A stretch of 64,000 bases of DNA. It comes from Actinomycetota bacterium. GTDB taxonomy: Bacteria > Actinomycetota > CADDZG01 > JAHWKV01. Below are positions 55,291 through 63,928 of the stretch, piece after piece; position 1 is the stretch's first letter, and the number at the start of each line of letters is the position of its first letter. A model generated the notes under the pieces. It worked only from the letters and a program-made list of their open reading frames with translations, had not been told where the DNA came from and ran no database searches. The position numbers and the translations under genes are program-made. The DNA lies in contig JAUJPC010000004.1 of the NCBI GenBank assembly GCA_030447305.1, positions 62,001 to 126,000 on the forward strand, given 5' to 3'.

Positions 55291-56040
55291 TCAGGCGTTG
55301 AGCTCCGCCAGGGTCTCCTCCGGGATCTCGAAGTTGGAGTAAACCTCCTGCACGTCCTCTTCGTCGTCCAGGGCATCCATGAGCTTCAGGACCTTGTCCG
55401 CCAACTCCCGGTCCAGAGGCACGCTGGCGTTGGGCTCCATCGCCAAGCGGGCCGATTCGGGCTCGATTCCCGCTGCGGCAAGAGCATCCTTCAGCTGCTG
55501 CAGGTCGGTCGGGGCGCATAGTACCTGCCAGTAGTCCCCGTCCTCGGTGATGTCGTCTGCTCCGGCCTCCATGGCGGCCATCATCAGGTCGTCCTCCGTC
55601 ACGCTATCGCGCGGGATCAGCACCACGCCCTTGCGGGTGAACATCCAGGCTACCGATCCCGGATCGCCCAAGGTGCCGCCGTTCTTCGTGAACACCCGGC
55701 GAACGTCGGCGGCGGCCCGGTTGCGGTTGTCGGTCAGAACCTCCACCAGCACTGCGACCCCTCCCGGCGCGTATCCCTCGTAGGTAAGGGTCTCGTACTT
55801 TATCCCCTCGATCTCACCGGTCCCCCGCTTGACGGCCCGCTCGATGGTGTCGTTGGGCATGCTGATGGCCCGGGCCCGGGCAATGGCGTCTGCCAGTGTG
55901 GGGTTGGTGTCCGGGTTGCCCCCGCCCTCCCGGGCGGCCACCTCGATAATCCGGATGGTCTTGGCGAACAGCTTTCCCCGGCGCGCATCCTTGACCGCCT
56001 TCTGGTGCTTGGTGGTTGCCCACTTCGAGTGGCCCGACAC
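55291..56040 (-). CDS. yebC: YebC/TACO1-family translation factor
   Basis: Member of the YebC/PmpR family, reported to relieve ribosome stalling at poly-proline and long annotated as DNA-binding. The conserved opening SGHSKWATTKHQKAVKDARRG and the later NKNGGTLGDPGSVAWMF and DDITEDGDYWQVLC-type segments mark the family. The length of 249 residues is normal. The GTG start follows the pdxT stop by 3 nt, in the pdxS-pdxT-yebC-ruvC order typical of actinobacteria. Confidence 0.97.
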   Translation of the reverse strand: MSGHSKWATTKHQKAVKDARRGKLFAKTIRIIEVAAREGGGNPDTNPTLADAIARARAISMPNDTIERAVKRGTGEIEGIKYETLTYEGYAPGGVAVLVEVLTDNRNRAAADVRRVFTKNGGTLGDPGSVAWMFTRKGVVLIPRDSVTEDDLMMAAMEAGADDITEDGDYWQVLCAPTDLQQLKDALAAAGIEPESARLAMEPNASVPLDRELADKVLKLMDALDDEEDVQEVYSNFEIPEETLAELNA

Positions 56041-56043
56041 GCT

Positions 56044-56622
56044 CTACTCCCCCCTTGAGCAAAGATTCTCAACGAACCAGCGGTGGATCCTGTGCTCGCC
56101 CGCCAGCTCGGGATGGAAGGTCGCCGCCAGCAGGTTCTCCTTGCGCACCAGAACCGCCTGACCGGCCCATGTCGCCATCACCGTTGAGCGTCCGGCGTCC
56201 GTGATAATCGGAGCCCTTATGAAAATACCTCGGACCGGCTCGTCCAAGCCGTCGACAGGAATGTCAGCCTCGAAGGACTCGGCCTGCCGGCCATAGGCAT
56301 TTCGTTCGACCTGCAGTTCCCACACGCCAAGCGTTCGCTCCCCATCCGAGACCCGGTCGGCAAGAACTATGGCTCCGGCGCAGGTGCCGAACACCGGCAT
56401 CCCGCTCTGGACTCGCTTGACCAGGGCATCCCGCATTTCGTACCGGTCGATGAGCTTTAGCATGGTTGTCGATTCGCCGCCCGGAATGATCAGCGCATCG
56501 ACCACATCCAGATCAAGGCAAGAACGAACCATCTGGCTGCGGTAGCCGAGAGATTCCAGGACCGACAGATGTTCGGCAAAATCCCCCTGGAGCGCCAGTA
56601 CCCCTGTCTTGGGGGCTACCAT
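56044..56622 (-). CDS. pdxT: Pyridoxal 5'-phosphate synthase glutaminase subunit PdxT
   Basis: Class I glutaminase that supplies ammonia to PdxS for PLP synthesis. [20 protein letters not shown], the catalytic Cys in [11 protein letters not shown] and the His/Glu in [13 protein letters not shown] are present. The length is 192 residues. It overlaps the pdxS stop by 7 nt, so the two subunits are co-translated. Confidence 0.97.
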   Translation of the reverse strand: MVAPKTGVLALQGDFAEHLSVLESLGYRSQMVRSCLDLDVVDALIIPGGESTTMLKLIDRYEMRDALVKRVQSGMPVFGTCAGAIVLADRVSDGERTLGVWELQVERNAYGRQAESFEADIPVDGLDEPVRGIFIRAPIITDAGRSTVMATWAGQAVLVRKENLLAATFHPELAGEHRIHRWFVENLCSRGE

Positions 56623-57500
56623 CCCCTGGGGGCCAGCAGCTTGTCGGCCGGAATGTCTCGCAGGTCCACGCCTCTCATCGGCTCACCCAGCCCTCTCGAC
56701 ACCTTGGCCAAAACGTCGGGATCGTTGTAGTAAGTGGTTGCCTCGACCACCGCACGAGCCATCCGGGCTGGATCCTCGCTCTTAAAGATCCCCGAGCCGA
56801 CGAACACTCCCTCGGCTCCCAGCTGCAGCACCAGCGACGCATCCGCCGGAGTCGAAACGCCGCCCGCGCAGAACAGAACCACGGGCAGGCGGCCGGTCTC
56901 GGCCACCTCCTTGACCAGATCGAACGGCGCTCCCAGGCTCTTGGCCTGGGTCATCAGCTGTTCGGCGGGCAGCACGCTCAGACGCCGGATCTCATCGGTG
57001 ATCGACCGCAGATGGCGGACCGCTTCAACAACGTTGCCGGTGCCCGCCTCGCCTTTGGAGCGGATCATTGCGGCCCCCTCGCCTATCCGGCGCAGAGCCT
57101 CTCCCAGGTTGGTGGCTCCACACACGAACGGCACCGTGAAGTTCCACTTGTCAATGTGAAAGCTCTCGTCGGCGGGGGTAAGGACCTCGGATTCGTCGAT
57201 GAAGTCGACACCCAGGGATTGGAGGATCTGCGCTTCGGCGACATGGCCGATGCGGGCCTTCGCCATGACGGGGATGGTGACCGCGGCCATGATCTCCGAG
57301 ACCTTGTTGGGGTCGGCCATACGGGCCACTCCACCATCGCGGCGAATGTCCGCCGGGACCCGCTCCAACGCCATGACGGCACAGGCGCCGGCTTCCTCTG
57401 CAATCCCGGCTTCCTCGGCGGTGGTGACATCCATGATGACGCCGCCCTTCAGCATCTCCGCCAGGCCCCGTTTGACACGGGCAGTACCGCGCTCAGCCAC
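56616..57500 (-). CDS. pdxS: Pyridoxal 5'-phosphate synthase subunit PdxS
   Basis: TIM-barrel synthase that makes PLP from ribose 5-phosphate, glyceraldehyde 3-phosphate and ammonia. The conserved stretch [33 protein letters not shown], the catalytic-lysine segment AKARIGH and the later [18 protein letters not shown] are visible. The length of 294 residues is normal. The GTG at 57500 is preceded by GAGGTGAG. A TAGAAT -10 hexamer lies about 30 nt upstream. It heads the pdxS-pdxT-yebC cluster. Confidence 0.98.
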   Translation of the reverse strand: MAERGTARVKRGLAEMLKGGVIMDVTTAEEAGIAEEAGACAVMALERVPADIRRDGGVARMADPNKVSEIMAAVTIPVMAKARIGHVAEAQILQSLGVDFIDESEVLTPADESFHIDKWNFTVPFVCGATNLGEALRRIGEGAAMIRSKGEAGTGNVVEAVRHLRSITDEIRRLSVLPAEQLMTQAKSLGAPFDLVKEVAETGRLPVVLFCAGGVSTPADASLVLQLGAEGVFVGSGIFKSEDPARMARAVVEATTYYNDPDVLAKVSRGLGEPMRGVDLRDIPADKLLAPRGW

Positions 57501-57529
57501 TTAACTCACCTCGTCTTCGTAAAATCCAA

Positions 57530-57535
57530 TTCTAG
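57530..57535 (-). promoter_or_regulatory. Candidate -10 box of the pdxS-pdxT-yebC operon
   Basis: TAGAAT on the minus strand lies about 30 nt upstream of the pdxS GTG, giving a leader of about 20-25 nt that includes the ribosome-binding site. A clear -35 box is not seen. Confidence 0.4.
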
Positions 57536-57580
57536 CTGTCCGCTTCGGTGTTGGTCTGAGATTCGAGCGGCGACGGAGGA

Positions 57581-57606
57581 TAACCTCCCCCCAATGTTGG
57601 AGGTTA
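57581..57606. promoter_or_regulatory. Inverted repeat in the pdxS/response-regulator intergenic region
   Basis: TAACCTCC (57581-57588) and GGAGGTTA (57599-57606) form a perfect 8-bp inverted repeat with a 10-nt loop that itself contains CCAA-TG-TTGG. It lies about 80 nt upstream of pdxS, outside the expected promoter core, and may be an upstream operator or a hairpin. Confidence 0.4.
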
Positions 57607-57815
57607 GCAGGGTGGCTACCCTATCCAGATCGATGGGAACATCGGTCCCAGCGAAGCGGCATCGCTCGCCCCGATCCACAGCCAGGGAGAACGCTGAACC
57701 TCGGGTTACTCAGCCCGCAAATCTGAGGTGTTGACGGGTAGCATCGGGCCAAAGGAGGGGCGTCCCATCGGGCGCCGGGGAGCCTCCTATTGGTCTACCA
57801 TGCTAGTCAACGGAA
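57607..57815. other. Intergenic region before response regulator (no gene seen)
   Basis: The 348-bp gap between pdxS and the response regulator (57501-57848) holds no coding sequence I can support. Besides the flanking inverted repeats, this part contains TTGACG near 57732 and an AGGAGG...CCTCCT pairing (about 57755-57788). It could be part of a folded leader RNA. Confidence 0.4.
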
Positions 57816-57854
57816 CCGCACTCTAGGCCCCCTTCAGGGGGGCCGAGAGTGCGG
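57816..57854 (+). promoter_or_regulatory. Strong 39-nt hairpin overlapping the response regulator start codon
   Basis: CCGCACTCT and AGAGTGCGG form a perfect outer 9-bp stem, and GGCCCCC with GGGGGCC form an inner 7-bp stem, with a TTCA loop and only single mismatched or extra bases. The GTG at 57849 is inside the right arm. It could hide a ribosome-binding site or start codon. It has no U-tract, so it is not a standard terminator. Confidence 0.65.
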
Positions 57855-58598
57855 ACACTGCGGCGGGCCCATGCCATCGCAAGGAACGGGGGTGCCATTC
57901 TAGTCCCGCCTGAAGACCCCGCCACCGCTCCTTTGAGCGTCCTGATAGCCGAAGACCAGTTCCTGCTGCGCGAGGGGACTCGACGTCTGTTGGAGGAGGC
58001 GGGGCTCAACGTCGTGGGGGTCGCTGCCGACTACGCAAGCGTGATCGAGCAAACCCGCCTACTGCGTCCCGAGGTGGTCCTCATGGACATTCGAATGCCG
58101 CCGACCCACACCATGGAGGGAATCAAGGCAGCCCACAAGATAAAGGCGGAGTTTCCCAGGATCGGGGTCGTGGTGCTCAGCCAGCATGATGACGAGAGCT
58201 ACGTCTGGGCCCTTTTGAAAGAGGGAGTGGCCGGTTACGGCTACCTTCACAAGGTCCGGGTAGGTGACGTCGCTCAGCTTGTCAGGGCACTGCATGAAGT
58301 TGCTTCCGGGGGCTCGGTACTGGACCCGCGCATCGTCGAACGGTTGCTGGCTCTTCGCTCCCGCAAACCGGGATCGGCGCTGGGCCGGCTCACCCCGGCC
58401 GAGATGGAGGTGCTGCGGCTCATGGCCGAAGGCAAGAACAACGCCCGGGTGTCGCAGGAGCTCAGCGTCTCACTTGGGACCATCGAAAAGCGCATTGCAG
58501 CCGTCTTCTCCAAGCTCGGCCTCTCCGAGGAAACTGAGCTCAACCGCCGGGTCGCCGCCGTACTGATCTACCTGCGCGAGTCGGCCACCGTCAACTAG
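57849..58598 (+). CDS. NarL/FixJ-type two-component response regulator
   Basis: A receiver domain with the acidic pair in LIAEDQF, phospho-acceptor Asp in VLMDIRMPP, VVVLSQHDDE and the Lys in YLHKVRV is followed by a LuxR-type helix-turn-helix (LTPAEMEVLRLMAEGKNNARVSQ onward). The 28 residues before the receiver domain are not conserved, and the GTG at 57849 is inside a strong hairpin. The TTG at 57933 gives a more standard 221-residue protein. It is convergent with the histidine kinase gene, and the two overlap by 8 nt. Confidence 0.9.
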   Translation: MRTLRRAHAIARNGGAILVPPEDPATAPLSVLIAEDQFLLREGTRRLLEEAGLNVVGVAADYASVIEQTRLLRPEVVLMDIRMPPTHTMEGIKAAHKIKAEFPRIGVVVLSQHDDESYVWALLKEGVAGYGYLHKVRVGDVAQLVRALHEVASGGSVLDPRIVERLLALRSRKPGSALGRLTPAEMEVLRLMAEGKNNARVSQELSVSLGTIEKRIAAVFSKLGLSEETELNRRVAAVLIYLRESATVN

Positions 58599-60318
58599 AT
58601 CCGCGACCACCTTGGCTTTCCCACGGGATCCTGACCAGAATGGACACTCCCGAGCCTCGATTACCAACGATGGCCGCCGAACCGCCCACCGCGTTCACCC
58701 TGTCCGCCATGTTCTGGAGGCCGGCCCCGATGCGGCTCTCGGCGGGATCGAAACCAGGTCCGTCGTCTGAGACCTCCAAAACCACCTCTCCACCTCCGCT
58801 GCGCAGGCCGAGGAAGAGCTCGGACTGGGGGGCGTGTTTTTGGGCGTTGGCCATAGCCTCCATTGCCACAAAGTACACACTGCCCTCGATCTCCGGGCTG
58901 AGGCGCACCTCCTCCATCTCAGGAGCGACCTCCAGCCGTACCTTCATCGGCAGCCGGCTGGCGGAGGTGCGTAGTGCGGCAGCGACGCCCTGGTCCCCCA
59001 GTACGGTCGGGAAGATCCCCCTCCCCAGGTCCTGAAGGGCAAAGGCGGCCTCCTCAGCCTCGGCAGCAAGGTGCTCCAATGTCAGAGGATCGGGGGGCTG
59101 CTCCGACGCAGCAAGCTGCTTGATCTTCACCGCCAGCACCACGAGTTGCTGTTGCATGCCGTCGTGCAGATCCCGGGCTACCCGCTGACGCTCCTCCTGC
59201 TGAGCAACCAGGAGGCGCTTCGATGCCTCCCTCAAGCGGCGGGTCTGTCCCTGAAGCTCGCCGGTCATCTTCTGAAGAGCGCCGGCAAGCCGTCCGATCT
59301 CGTTGTCTCTGGGGGCGACAAAGGTGGCGGTCAGGTCTCCCTGCGCTATTCGGGTCGCCGTGCGTGACAGGCCGACCAACGGCCGGATCAACCTCCAGAA
59401 CAGCAGCCACCCCATGATCAGAGCGACCACCGTCAGCACCGCCGTCGACAGGGAACGCACCAGATTCAGCCGTTCGGTAAGCCCGCTCACGGGGTCGGGC
59501 ACCGCCACCCCGATGGCGCCGGCGGCGAGGTCGTCCCCGCGGCGTCCGATGGACTTGTAGACAAGGAGCATCCGGTCGCCCCCAAGCCTCACTACCTTGG
59601 GCTCCGTGGGCAGCTCTCCGGTCTCGGGATCCTTGCCGGGCAGACTGTCGGTGCCGAGCTCGATACTGCTGCCCACCACCTTCTCGCCGGCCAGCAGAAT
59701 GACCTGGCCCCTTTCACCCAATGTCTTGCGCAACTGCAGGGCGGTGAAATCGGAAAGCTCCAGTCCCGCCAACAAGACCTTGCTATCCCCCTCTATCGGA
59801 GTGGCCAGCACTCGCATGAAGGTCGTTTCGGAGGCCGGCACTATGCTGGACGTCGATCCGGGCGCCGCGCTCGTTACGGCCGCGGACCCTTCCAGAAAGG
59901 TCCCGTTGCCGGCGACCAGTTTGCCCTCTCGATCAAAAACGCCAAGCACGTCGAGGTCCAGCGCGTTCTCCGTCAGGCTCAGCTGCCTTTCCAGATTGTT
60001 GCGCTGGTTCGGTTCGGTGGTCCCGCTGACGTTCAGCAGCTCGGCGAGATAGCGCAGCGTCTCCCCCAGGGTGACCTCACGTGCTCTGTACGCCGCAACC
60101 ACGACGTCGAGCCGGCTCTGGGTCAGGCGGCTCGCCTCAGCAGCAAGCGCAGACTTGGTCAGCCGGTCCTCGAAGATTGCCGTCCCCACGGCGGCAATGA
60201 GCACGACCGCTGCAAGGGCCGCAAGAAACTCCGCCAGGATTGAATGACGTCTCCGCCTGTGAGCGGGCTTTGTGCGGACGACGCCTTTAGCTGTGGACCG
60301 ACGAAGGGCTATGGCCAT
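58591..60318 (-). CDS. Sensor histidine kinase (HisKA_3/NarX-like) with extracytoplasmic sensor domain
   Basis: A membrane helix near residues 30-50 is followed by an extracytoplasmic sensor of about 230 residues that looks dCACHE-like, a second membrane helix, a HAMP segment (RPLVGLSRTATRIAQGDL) and a HisKA_3 domain with the phospho-His in RVARDLHDGMQQQL. The HATPase domain has the N-box EAMANAQKHA and DDGPGFDP. It lies 9 nt after the sugar-binding lipoprotein gene and is therefore probably in one operon with it. The partner regulator is the convergent NarL-type gene. Confidence 0.92.
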   Translation of the reverse strand: MAIALRRSTAKGVVRTKPAHRRRRHSILAEFLAALAAVVLIAAVGTAIFEDRLTKSALAAEASRLTQSRLDVVVAAYRAREVTLGETLRYLAELLNVSGTTEPNQRNNLERQLSLTENALDLDVLGVFDREGKLVAGNGTFLEGSAAVTSAAPGSTSSIVPASETTFMRVLATPIEGDSKVLLAGLELSDFTALQLRKTLGERGQVILLAGEKVVGSSIELGTDSLPGKDPETGELPTEPKVVRLGGDRMLLVYKSIGRRGDDLAAGAIGVAVPDPVSGLTERLNLVRSLSTAVLTVVALIMGWLLFWRLIRPLVGLSRTATRIAQGDLTATFVAPRDNEIGRLAGALQKMTGELQGQTRRLREASKRLLVAQQEERQRVARDLHDGMQQQLVVLAVKIKQLAASEQPPDPLTLEHLAAEAEEAAFALQDLGRGIFPTVLGDQGVAAALRTSASRLPMKVRLEVAPEMEEVRLSPEIEGSVYFVAMEAMANAQKHAPQSELFLGLRSGGGEVVLEVSDDGPGFDPAESRIGAGLQNMADRVNAVGGSAAIVGNRGSGVSILVRIPWESQGGRGSS

Positions 60319-60327
60319 GCCGCTACG

Positions 60328-61605
60328 CTATCCGGTCGAACCGGCCGGCGAGCTCTCCGCCTTGACCTGAGCCGCTTTCAAGGCTGCCGCCGGATCTGTT
60401 CCGTCTCTCATCACCTCGGTGAATGCGGTGTCCCACGCGCGCGCCGCCTCCGGAAAGGCCTCGATCAGCAACGGGTGGGCGCTTTCCAATTGTTTCCGGA
60501 CCACCTTGAGGGTCGGGTCTTCGAAGAAGGGGTCGGAATAGACCCTCGGGCGCACCGGCAGACGAGCCTCCTGTTTGGCGAGCTGCAGGGCGTGGTTGTC
60601 CGAAATGATCGTCCTCATCAGCTCAAACGCGAGCTCACGATTCTGCGAACCCTTCGGTACGAATAGACTACTCCCTCCGGTAACGGTTCCCTCAGTCTGG
60701 CCGGTGGTTCCTCTGGGCATGAGTGCGGCTTCATAGGTGGTGCCCAACGTCTGCTTGTCGAGCTTCGCCAGGTCCCAGGAGCCGGAAGCATGGATTGCCG
60801 CGCTTCCGGAGCGGAAGAGCGCCAGCGCGTCGGCCGACGAAGTGGCGCCGGCCGGAGCGAAGGCATGGCCCTGCTTGACCATCCGGGACAAAAAGGTCAG
60901 GGCCTCGACGTTCTTGGCGGAGTCGAGGGTGAACCGCGGCTTTCCTCCTTCAAGGGTCACCAGCTCCCCGCCATTTGCCCGGATCCACCCATAAGCCGCC
61001 CAGTAACTGTTCGCGAGTGCCATTACCCGCCGAGAGCCGTCCGGGCTCGTCAAGACGCGCCCGTACCGCTCCAGGTCTGCGAACGTGGTGGTTTCAGCAG
61101 GCGGGTCGAGATTCGCCGCGGCAAAGCTCTCCGGCCGGTAGAACAGAACAAGAGCATTGATGTCGAGCGGAAGCCCGTAGAGCCGCCCGTTCCACTCCAC
61201 GTCGGCAACCGCACCCGGGAAGAACTCGGCCGATTTTATCCCAGCCTTTTTCCATAGGTCGTCGACCGGCTCGGCCAGGCCCTGAGCTCCGGCGGCATAG
61301 GCGTGCCACTGGACCACATCGGCCGGATCTGCGGCCTTGATCTGCCCGCGCACAGCCTCGGCCATGTTTCGGATCGGCAGCTTGTCTACCTCGACCCGAA
61401 CATCGTCGTGCTGCTCCTCGAAAGCCTTGACGGCCGCCAAAAACGCAGGGCGATCACCCCAATCGTCGGTCATCAGGACCCTCAAGCGCACCGGAGGCGG
61501 GTCTGCGGTTGGCGCGGAAGACGAGCATGCTGCCATCAGACAACAGGCGACGAACAGGGCAGTTGGAATGCGCGGCGCCCGGCGCCGAATGGTCGCTATT
61601 GTCAT
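60328..61605 (-). CDS. Extracellular sugar-binding lipoprotein (family 1 solute-binding protein)
   Basis: Substrate-binding protein of carbohydrate ABC transporters, anchored as a lipoprotein: the signal peptide ends in the lipobox LMAAC (Cys27). The mature part has the two-lobe pattern with FEEQHDDVRVEVDKLPI, DVVQWHAYAAG, WNGRLYGLPLDINALVLFY and GGSSLFVPKGSQNRELAFE. No permease or ATPase gene is adjacent, but a histidine kinase follows in the same operon. It may therefore serve as the periplasmic sensor of a three-component system rather than for uptake. Confidence 0.9.
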   Translation of the reverse strand: MTIATIRRRAPRIPTALFVACCLMAACSSSAPTADPPPVRLRVLMTDDWGDRPAFLAAVKAFEEQHDDVRVEVDKLPIRNMAEAVRGQIKAADPADVVQWHAYAAGAQGLAEPVDDLWKKAGIKSAEFFPGAVADVEWNGRLYGLPLDINALVLFYRPESFAAANLDPPAETTTFADLERYGRVLTSPDGSRRVMALANSYWAAYGWIRANGGELVTLEGGKPRFTLDSAKNVEALTFLSRMVKQGHAFAPAGATSSADALALFRSGSAAIHASGSWDLAKLDKQTLGTTYEAALMPRGTTGQTEGTVTGGSSLFVPKGSQNRELAFELMRTIISDNHALQLAKQEARLPVRPRVYSDPFFEDPTLKVVRKQLESAHPLLIEAFPEAARAWDTAFTEVMRDGTDPAAALKAAQVKAESSPAGSTG

Positions 61606-61692
61606 CCAATCCTCGGAACTGAAGGGTCGACTCCCTCAGCCTGCTACTTATACATTGAATGACATTGTTTGGGAACGCGAGCGTGGGTGAAG

Positions 61693-62178
61693 CTAACGCA
61701 ACTCAAACCACACTGTGGTGGGAGGGTCCTGCTGGATGCCCCACCGTTGCGAGAGCCGCTCGACGAGCGGCAATCCCCATCCACCGGCTTGATCCAGTGG
61801 AGTCGACCGACGCTGGAACGTAAACCCGCTGCCCTGGTCGGCCACCTCGATGCGAACGACCGGCGGGCGCATACAGATACGCAGCAGGACCGAGCTGTCG
61901 GGCGTCATGCCCGAATGGCGAACCGAGTTGCTGACGAGCTCGCTGACCAGCAAGGTCGCAGCCTCGACGGTCTCCTCGGCCGCCCCGGACAGACTCTCCT
62001 TCACCGCCTTGCGGGCCATGCCGGGCGCCAGAGGGTTCGGCGGGAACCGTACCTCATGGACGGAGCGAGCGGTTTGGCTGATCACCGTGCCGTCTCCTTG
62101 ACCGCAACTCCAGTTTTCCGGATAGCCGGAAACCGGCCATTTCTGACGGCTCTCTGTGGAAAAAGCAGTGGAGCTCAC
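61693..62178 (-). CDS. Anti-sigma-factor-like ATP-binding protein (HATPase_c_2, RsbW type)
   Basis: Single-domain GHKL ATPase. The N-box ELVSNSVRHSG, the G1-box EVADQGSGF and the G2 region GWGLPLVERLSQRWGI are seen, with the ending TVWFEL typical of actinobacterial RsbW/SpoIIAB-like kinases. These usually phosphorylate an anti-anti-sigma factor or hold a sigma factor. No partner is adjacent. The start is GTG at 62178, though the first 40 residues are not conserved-looking and a shorter start is possible. Confidence 0.85.
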   Translation of the reverse strand: MSSTAFSTESRQKWPVSGYPENWSCGQGDGTVISQTARSVHEVRFPPNPLAPGMARKAVKESLSGAAEETVEAATLLVSELVSNSVRHSGMTPDSSVLLRICMRPPVVRIEVADQGSGFTFQRRSTPLDQAGGWGLPLVERLSQRWGIQQDPPTTVWFELR

Positions 62179-62234
62179 ATTAAGTAGATTTCCCGCCGAC
62201 TAAGTACTGAAACCGCAGAAATCTCCGATTTGCT

Positions 62235-63293
62235 CTACTGGACGGTCACAGGCCTCTCCTGAGGCACCAAGTGGATGAACGTGGTCCCCGGGGCGAATTC
62301 GATGGTTTTGCCCGCTGCATCGGTGAAGGTGGTGTCGTCGTTGAGACTGGGCCTGCTCCAAGTGCCGGTGACCGATGTACCACCACGCACGACGATCGCC
62401 TCCCCGGTTCCTACCACCGTGGTCTCCATTGTCGGGGTCCCGGAGGCGTCCCTGACGGTGCCGGGTTGGACCCTCACCTTCTGGATGACCACGTTCGCAG
62501 CACTGACCTGTTTGCCTCCCACCAGGTTGTGGGGCGTATCGCCGTGAAAGCGCAAGTACGTCTCGCTGCCCTGGTCGTAGTTGTACCTGACGGTGGCTCG
62601 CTCGGCGAAGGAAAGGGTTACCGAGTTGCCGCCGGCGGCAGCGGGCGGGGGCCTGTCTCCCGCGCCCGCTGGACTTGCTGCGGGAGGGTTCAGCACATCG
62701 GCGTTGAACTTGAGGGCCGTCTTCGGCGGCCCCTTAACATCCTTGGCACCTTCCAGAGAGCGCAGCTTGTCCGTGGAGGTGACCAGGTTGTACGGCGCCT
62801 TGCGGTCCGAGGCCCGGGTGTAGGCCTCGCCGTTTGAGCCGTGCTTGAGGTCTACGATCCAGTCTGCGCTGTCGATCCTGCCCAAGACCTGCTGGTTGGC
62901 GCCCGAGTATCCGAACAGCACCGGGTCGTACTCCTTGAGGATTTCGACGTCAACGTTGCGTGAGCTGCGCACCGGACCCACCTGGTCGGCGTCGTTGCAC
63001 TGAAAGATGCTCAGGAAGCGGGTAAGGCCGCCTTCGCCTAGCTCCTCGTATACGATGTCGGCCGCCTCGAGGCCTTGCTGGGGTCGGGCGGGGGGCGCAT
63101 TGTCTATTTTGACGGCCAGTGCCGGGCGTTCGACATCGGCACCACCGGGGGCTTCCGTACCGGTCAAGGGGCACACGGCCGGCCTGTCGGGCCCAGGACC
63201 AGCAGTATTGCCGCCGCGGTTACAGGCAGCCAAACCGAAGACGAGCAGCACAAAACAAAGTAGGCGGGTCCGCATGGCCGTGAACATTAGCAT
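62235..63293 (-). CDS. DUF3048 family lipoprotein (YerB-like)
   Basis: Lipoprotein with the lipobox FGLAAC (Cys24). The two DUF3048 domains are recognised by VKIDNAPPARPQQGLEAADIVYEE, SIFQCNDADQVGPVRSSRNVDVE and the later SAADWIVDLKHGSNG-type region, with FHGDTPHNLVGGKQVSAANVVIQ in the C-terminal half. The function is unknown. Members are surface-exposed in Gram-positive bacteria. In-frame ATG codons at 63293, 63287 and 63275 leave the start uncertain by up to six residues. Confidence 0.88.
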   Translation of the reverse strand: MLMFTAMRTRLLCFVLLVFGLAACNRGGNTAGPGPDRPAVCPLTGTEAPGGADVERPALAVKIDNAPPARPQQGLEAADIVYEELGEGGLTRFLSIFQCNDADQVGPVRSSRNVDVEILKEYDPVLFGYSGANQQVLGRIDSADWIVDLKHGSNGEAYTRASDRKAPYNLVTSTDKLRSLEGAKDVKGPPKTALKFNADVLNPPAASPAGAGDRPPPAAAGGNSVTLSFAERATVRYNYDQGSETYLRFHGDTPHNLVGGKQVSAANVVIQKVRVQPGTVRDASGTPTMETTVVGTGEAIVVRGGTSVTGTWSRPSLNDDTTFTDAAGKTIEFAPGTTFIHLVPQERPVTVQ

Positions 63294-63347
63294 GGGTTTA
63301 CCGATGGTGCAGCCCGGTCCGGGGACGGCGTGCGGGGATCCGTGACC

Positions 63348-63899
63348 CTAGAACTCGACGCTTACTGGACCCCGGGAATCCTCGTCGGTCTGGAAGAAGT
63401 CCTTCTTCTGAAAGCCGAAGACCCGGGCGATCAGGACATTCGGAAACACCTGAATTAGGTTGTTGTACCTGAGAACGATGTCGTTGTAGTACTGGCGGGA
63501 GAAGGCAATCCTGCCCTCGGTTTGGGTCAGCTCGGCCTGCAGCTGAGCGAAGTTCTCGTTCGCTCTGAGCTGCGGGTAAGCCTCCGCCACTGCGAACACC
63601 TGACGAAGAGCCTGCGTGAGGAACCCTTCCGCCTCAGCCTGTTCGGGGACGCTCTTTGCCTCGATGCCCATCGCCCGGGCTCGGGTAACGGCGTCGAAGG
63701 TCTCCTTCTCGTGGGCCGCATAACCCTTGACCGTCTCAACGAGATTGGGGACCAGGTCGTACCTTCGCTTGAGTTCGACATCGACGCCGCTCCAGGCGTT
63801 GTCGACTCTATTGGCGGTCGACCGCATGCGGTTGTAGAGGAGAATCGCATAGAGGGCGAGAATGCCGCCGACGATGGACAGGATGATGCCGGTGCTGAT
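63348..63899 (-). CDS. lemA: LemA family membrane protein, likely non-canonical ATC start
   Basis: LemA proteins have one N-terminal helix and a coiled-coil domain. Diagnostic segments are VDVELKRRYDLVPNLVETVKGYA, ENFAQLQAELTQTEGRIAFSRQYYND and LIQVFPNVLIARVFGF. The membrane helix (GIILSIVGGILALYAILLY) lies upstream of the first ATG at 63827. The only way to include it is to start at the ATC at 63899, which sits 7 nt after GAGGAGG. This gives 183 residues, the normal LemA length. The ATG start would remove the helix. Confidence 0.85.
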   Translation of the reverse strand: MSTGIILSIVGGILALYAILLYNRMRSTANRVDNAWSGVDVELKRRYDLVPNLVETVKGYAAHEKETFDAVTRARAMGIEAKSVPEQAEAEGFLTQALRQVFAVAEAYPQLRANENFAQLQAELTQTEGRIAFSRQYYNDIVLRYNNLIQVFPNVLIARVFGFQKKDFFQTDEDSRGPVSVEF

Positions 63900-63928
63900 C
63901 GTAGGACCTCCTCGCTACATGTGGCACT

